A stretch of DNA of 64,000 nt from Hyphomicrobiales bacterium. GTDB lineage: Bacteria > Pseudomonadota > Alphaproteobacteria > Rhizobiales > Devosiaceae. The position numbers were made by a program, and so were the translations under genes. A model generated the notes under the pieces. That model did no database searches. It was not told the DNA's origin and saw only the letters and a list, made by a program, of their open reading frames with translations. Positions 60,714-64,000 of the stretch are shown in pieces. The stretch's first letter is position 1; every line of letters starts with the position of its first letter. The stretch lies in contig JAIYDI010000018.1 in the NCBI GenBank assembly GCA_027487555.1, positions 124,001 through 188,000 of the forward strand, given 5' to 3'.

Positions 60714-63566
60714 CTAACCGTACCGTGCGGACTGACGGGCTTCCCCAGCATGCGGCCCGACGGCACCGATGGCGAACGTCGCAGCAAAGCGGGCGGCCTC
60801 GGCGGCGGGCATGGCGGGGGAGAAGAGGAAGCCCTGGGCGTCGTCGCAGCCTTCGGCCTCCAGGATTGCCAGTTGCGCCCAGGTCTCGACGCCCTCGGCG
60901 GTGACGCGGGCCTTGAGCGCACGTCCCAGCCCGATGATGGCCTTGACGATGGCGCTGGCTTCCGAGGAACCGGGCAGGTCTGACACGAAGGATCGGTCGA
61001 TCTTGACCTTGTCGAAGGGGAAGCGGCGCAGATAGCTGAGCGAGGAGTAGCCGGTGCCGAAATCGTCGAGGGCGACGGACACGCCCATCCGATGCAATTC
61101 GCACAGCATGGAAAGGGCAGTGGCGCTCTGTTCGAGCAGCACGGACTCGGTGATTTCCACCTCGAGACGGCCGGGGGATATACCGCTTTGGCGCAGTGCC
61201 TCAGCAATGGTGGGCAGAAGGCTCTTCGAGCGGAACTGGACGGGCGACAGGTTGACTGCGAGGCGCAGGTGTTCCGACCAATTGCTGGCATCGCGCATGG
61301 CCTGCGCCAGCACGAATCCGCCGATCGCGTCGATCTGGCCGCTCTCCTCGGCGATGGGAATGAACTCTGCCGGCGATACCATGCCGCGCTCCGGACTGTT
61401 CCAGCGTAGCAGCGCCTCGAAGCCGACCAGGCGGCGCGTGGCGACATCGACCTGCGGCTGGTACACCACCGACAGTTCCTTGCGCTTCAGCGCGAGGCTG
61501 AGATCGTGCCGCAGCTTCCGCCGCTCGCGCTGGGCCTGATCCATTGCCGGCTCAAAGAAACGATAGGCGCCGCCATGCTGCGCCTTCACCTGATAAAGTG
61601 CGACATCGGCATTGTTGAGCACGATTTCGGAGTCCAGCCCGTCCTGCGGGGTGAGCGCAATGCCGATACTTGCGCCAATGGTCGCAACATCCTCGCCGAG
61701 GCGAAAGGGCTGCAGCATGGCGCCAAGACAGGCCTGCGCGATATCGGCCGCAGCCGCCGCATCGGCAACGGGCGCCAGCAGGACGAATTCGTCGCCGCCC
61801 AGCCGGGCGACAACACCCCGACCGCCCAGGCAGACGGCTAGCCGCATCGCGACCTGCCGCAGCAGCGCGTCGCCCGCGGGATGGCCGAGGCTGTCGTTGA
61901 CCTGCTTGAAGTCGTCGAGGTCGATTGCCATCACGGCCAGCATGCCGTCGCGCCGCTCCAGCAGCATTTCCTGGAAGCGTTCGCGGAAGCGGATGCGGTT
62001 TGCCAGGCCCGTCAGCGGGTCGTGGCGGGCAAGATGGGCAACGCGATCCTGCGTTTCGCGCCGGGCCGTGACATCGCGGAAGAAGACGGTGATGGCCTCG
62101 GAACGGCAATCGGCCTGCACTTCATACCACTTGGCTGTAAGCGGCAGAAAGCGCTCGAACGTTGTGGTGGTGCGCTGCTCCATTGCGACCAGCATCTGCT
62201 CAAGGAAGGGGCCGATCTCATCAGGCTCGAAAAAGCCCCGGACATCCCTGCCGAGCGCGTCGTGCAGCATGGGCAGTTCCTGCATGCAGCGATGGTTCAT
62301 GTAAGTGACGCGGAACGCACGGTCGAGGCTGATGACGTTGTCAAGTGTCCCCTCGAGGACATTTGCCAGTCGCTCCGCCGAGGCCGCAGCCTCGATCTGG
62401 CTCAGGTGCGTCTCGGTAACATCGTGCGACATGGCGAGGAGCCGCGAAATGCTTCCCTCCGCGTCCCGCACCGGTGCAAGGGTGAAATCCCACCAGCGCG
62501 GGTTACCCTTTGCGGTGGGGCCGAACAATGTATGGCGGGTGACCTGCCCATTGCGTGCGGCATCGATCATGGAGGCGATGACCGGACGGGCTTTGTCGGG
62601 CCAGACATTGAGGAAGGAAACGCCGCGGACCCGTTCGAACTCCTCCACCTCCATCATCTGGAGGGCCGGGCGGTTCATGTATGTGAGCCGCCCTTCGAGA
62701 TCGAGCACCTCGGTGGCAATCGAACCGCTATCAAGGATCGAGCGGGCAAATTCCTCGCTTTCCTTGAGGGCGGTCAAGGTCAGGTGGCGGTCATTGACAT
62801 CTTCGAGGGTGCCGTACCAACGCAGCTTTTCTCCGAGGGGGCCGAGGCTGGGGCGGGCGCGCGCCCGCATCCACTGGTGGACGCCCGAGGCCGTCCGCAT
62901 GCGGTATTCGATATCGAGCGGCGTTCCGTCGCGCACGCAGCGGCGCCACTCCGCAATGACGCTGTCGCGATCGTCGGGATGAAGGACCTGGATCCAGCCC
63001 TTGGTGTAGTCCGTCTCTGGCGGCAGGCCGGACATGATGTGCCAGCGCGGACCGACTTCGGTGAGTTGGCCGTCGGCATTGGCCACCCATGGAATCTCGG
63101 GATTGAGCGCCACGGCGTTGCGGTAGTGGGCCTCGCTTTCGTCGCGCGCCTTCTCGGCACTGGCGAGGCGCGACAAGTCCTGAGAGATGATCTGGACGAA
63201 GCGCGACGGCAGGTCGGTGTCGGCGGGGAAATAGGTGATGTTGACAGCAAGATCGGCGCCATCTTGTGTGCGTGCCGTGACACGGACCTGGCCGGACTCT
63301 CCGTGCCGCGCGCGTTCGATCTGGGCGGCGACTCCCTCGAGATCGACCGCCTCGACAGCAGCCAGCAGCGTCCGGAGGCCAAGGCCCTGCGGTGGCGGCG
63401 TCGATTTGGTTCCTACGGCGGAGTGGTAGACCTCGTCCCGGACGCTATCCCAGGTGAACACCGCAATACCGGCGTACTCGGCCAATTCGGCGAGCGACGG
63501 CTGCACAAGCTTCATCACCGGGGCGTCGGATCCGCCAGTCGCCATCTCTGTCACGGACCCACTCAC
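60714..63566 (-). CDS. PAS-GGDEF-EAL cyclic-di-GMP signalling protein
   Basis: Protein of 950 residues. Four PAS-like regions precede the catalytic part: about 20-130, 140-265, 268-392 and 393-505. The GGDEF domain has RLGGDEF with the intact motif at 590-594. The residues before it (GGRGVVARL) do not form an RxxD product-inhibition site at the usual place. The EAL domain starts near 680, with GFEALLRW (E717) and DDFGTGYSSLSYL, and appears catalytically intact. It may therefore make and degrade cyclic-di-GMP, and multiple PAS inputs suggest sensing. No membrane helix is seen. The start is a GTG at 63566; an ATG at 63545 is possible. Confidence 0.93.
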   Translation of the reverse strand: MSGSVTEMATGGSDAPVMKLVQPSLAELAEYAGIAVFTWDSVRDEVYHSAVGTKSTPPPQGLGLRTLLAAVEAVDLEGVAAQIERARHGESGQVRVTARTQDGADLAVNITYFPADTDLPSRFVQIISQDLSRLASAEKARDESEAHYRNAVALNPEIPWVANADGQLTEVGPRWHIMSGLPPETDYTKGWIQVLHPDDRDSVIAEWRRCVRDGTPLDIEYRMRTASGVHQWMRARARPSLGPLGEKLRWYGTLEDVNDRHLTLTALKESEEFARSILDSGSIATEVLDLEGRLTYMNRPALQMMEVEEFERVRGVSFLNVWPDKARPVIASMIDAARNGQVTRHTLFGPTAKGNPRWWDFTLAPVRDAEGSISRLLAMSHDVTETHLSQIEAAASAERLANVLEGTLDNVISLDRAFRVTYMNHRCMQELPMLHDALGRDVRGFFEPDEIGPFLEQMLVAMEQRTTTTFERFLPLTAKWYEVQADCRSEAITVFFRDVTARRETQDRVAHLARHDPLTGLANRIRFRERFQEMLLERRDGMLAVMAIDLDDFKQVNDSLGHPAGDALLRQVAMRLAVCLGGRGVVARLGGDEFVLLAPVADAAAAADIAQACLGAMLQPFRLGEDVATIGASIGIALTPQDGLDSEIVLNNADVALYQVKAQHGGAYRFFEPAMDQAQRERRKLRHDLSLALKRKELSVVYQPQVDVATRRLVGFEALLRWNSPERGMVSPAEFIPIAEESGQIDAIGGFVLAQAMRDASNWSEHLRLAVNLSPVQFRSKSLLPTIAEALRQSGISPGRLEVEITESVLLEQSATALSMLCELHRMGVSVALDDFGTGYSSLSYLRRFPFDKVKIDRSFVSDLPGSSEASAIVKAIIGLGRALKARVTAEGVETWAQLAILEAEGCDDAQGFLFSPAMPAAEAARFAATFAIGAVGPHAGEARQSARYG

Positions 63567-63705
63567 GCGCCGGCCACCCTCGTTCTGCCTCGTCCGCAGA
63601 ATATGTGCGGATGCCGTACTAAAGGTTAAGCAGCGGAATTGGTTTGCGCGGTCGGCGCTTTGCGGACCGCGCTTTCTTCCGTGTGGTTAAGGACGTGTTA
63701 AGGCG

Positions 63706-64000
63706 TCACGCCCACTCGCCCTTCCGCATGACCGCCGTGCGGCTGCCATCGGCGCCGATGCCGTCGATGTCGATTTCGCCCGAACCGATCATCCAGTCGA
63801 CATGGATGAGCGAGGAATTGCCGCCGCGGCTCGCGATCTCATCCTGCGTGAGCTTGGTGCCGCCGATGAAGCAATCGGCATAGCACTGCCCGAGCGCGAT
63901 GTGGCTGGCGGCATTTTCGTCGAAGAGCGTGTTGTAGAACAGGATTCCCGACTGGCTGATCGGCGAGGAGTGCGGCACGAGCGCGACCTCTCCGATCCGG
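63706..64000 (-). CDS. M29-type aminopeptidase (N-terminus cut off by window edge)
   Basis: The C-terminal ~98 residues of a protein whose start lies beyond the window. The segment SPISQSGILFYNTLFDENAASHIALGQCYADCF, followed by GGTKLTQDEIASRGGNSSLIHVDWMIGSGEIDIDGIG, matches the conserved end of family M29 aminopeptidases (AmpS/AmpT type). Metal-binding residues of the family include the Glu, His and Asp in FDENAASH and HVDWMIG. The enzyme removes N-terminal amino acids from peptides in the cytoplasm. It would be transcribed leftward, ending at 63706, in front of the cyclic-di-GMP gene. Confidence 0.88.
   Translation of the reverse strand, partial: RIGEVALVPHSSPISQSGILFYNTLFDENAASHIALGQCYADCFIGGTKLTQDEIASRGGNSSLIHVDWMIGSGEIDIDGIGADGSRTAVMRKGEWA

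Overview
The window is a GC-rich, gene-dense alphaproteobacterial chromosome segment. An alphaproteobacterial-type SerC, the ChpT/CtrA/SciP cell-cycle proteins, a fliF-fliG-fliH-fliN-flbD-flhA operon in Caulobacter order, an EipA (DUF1134) homologue, CtrA-like boxes and rhizobial-style palindromic intergenic repeats all point to the order Hyphomicrobiales. The general look is that of a Devosia-like organism; this genus-level guess is inference. No rRNA, tRNA, CRISPR array, phage or intact insertion sequence was recognised.

Layout. 1-4 kb: a truncated ArsR-type regulator, a small membrane protein, then serC-serA (serine biosynthesis) behind a probable serC RNA leader. 4-9.3 kb: an EamA exporter and a ribose-type sugar ABC transporter (binding protein, double ATPase, permease). 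9.7-13.3 kb: purA and a large single-pass membrane protein. 13.4-17.5 kb: the thiamine importer thiBPQ under a TPP riboswitch, with thiamine diphosphokinase diverging from it. 17.5-23.4 kb: rpoH, rluD with an overlapping divergent DUF6476 gene, a coiled-coil membrane protein, eipA and a YHS protein.

23.4-44.3 kb is a cell-cycle and flagellar island: chpT, a CheY-like regulator, two acetyltransferases and ctrA; fliI-fliJ divergent from ctrA; some unrelated genes; then, on the minus strand, fliF-fliG-fliH-fliN-flbD-flhA, sciP, and fliK-flgD. Near-consensus CtrA boxes (TTAA-N7-TTAA) lie upstream of ctrA, fliI, fliF, sciP and eipA. This suggests the master regulator, its phosphotransferase (ChpT), its antagonist (SciP) and part of its flagellar regulon are physically clustered.

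44.5-64 kb: mnmA; a LicD-like/cytidylyltransferase fusion; an ECF sigma factor translationally coupled to a membrane VWA protein; a ring-cleaving dioxygenase-type VOC protein; a small lipoprotein with an endosialidase-chaperone-like domain; a secreted DUF900 hydrolase; the complete efp-epmA-epmB set for EF-P beta-lysylation; helicase hrpB; a PAS-only protein beside a PAS-GGDEF-EAL protein; and the end of an M29 aminopeptidase.

Intergenic DNA is unusually rich in small repeats. There are period-7 tandem tracts, several directly after stop codons; RIME-like palindromic elements, one sitting between two copies of a duplicated gene end; a mosaic module bounded by CAGTCGG at gene 3' ends; and two other dispersed short repeats. 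No single new defence or biosynthetic system is evident. The strongest leads are the heptad tracts, the duplicated response-regulator tail, the LicD-cytidylyltransferase fusion, the ECF/VWA pair and the CtrA-box cluster.
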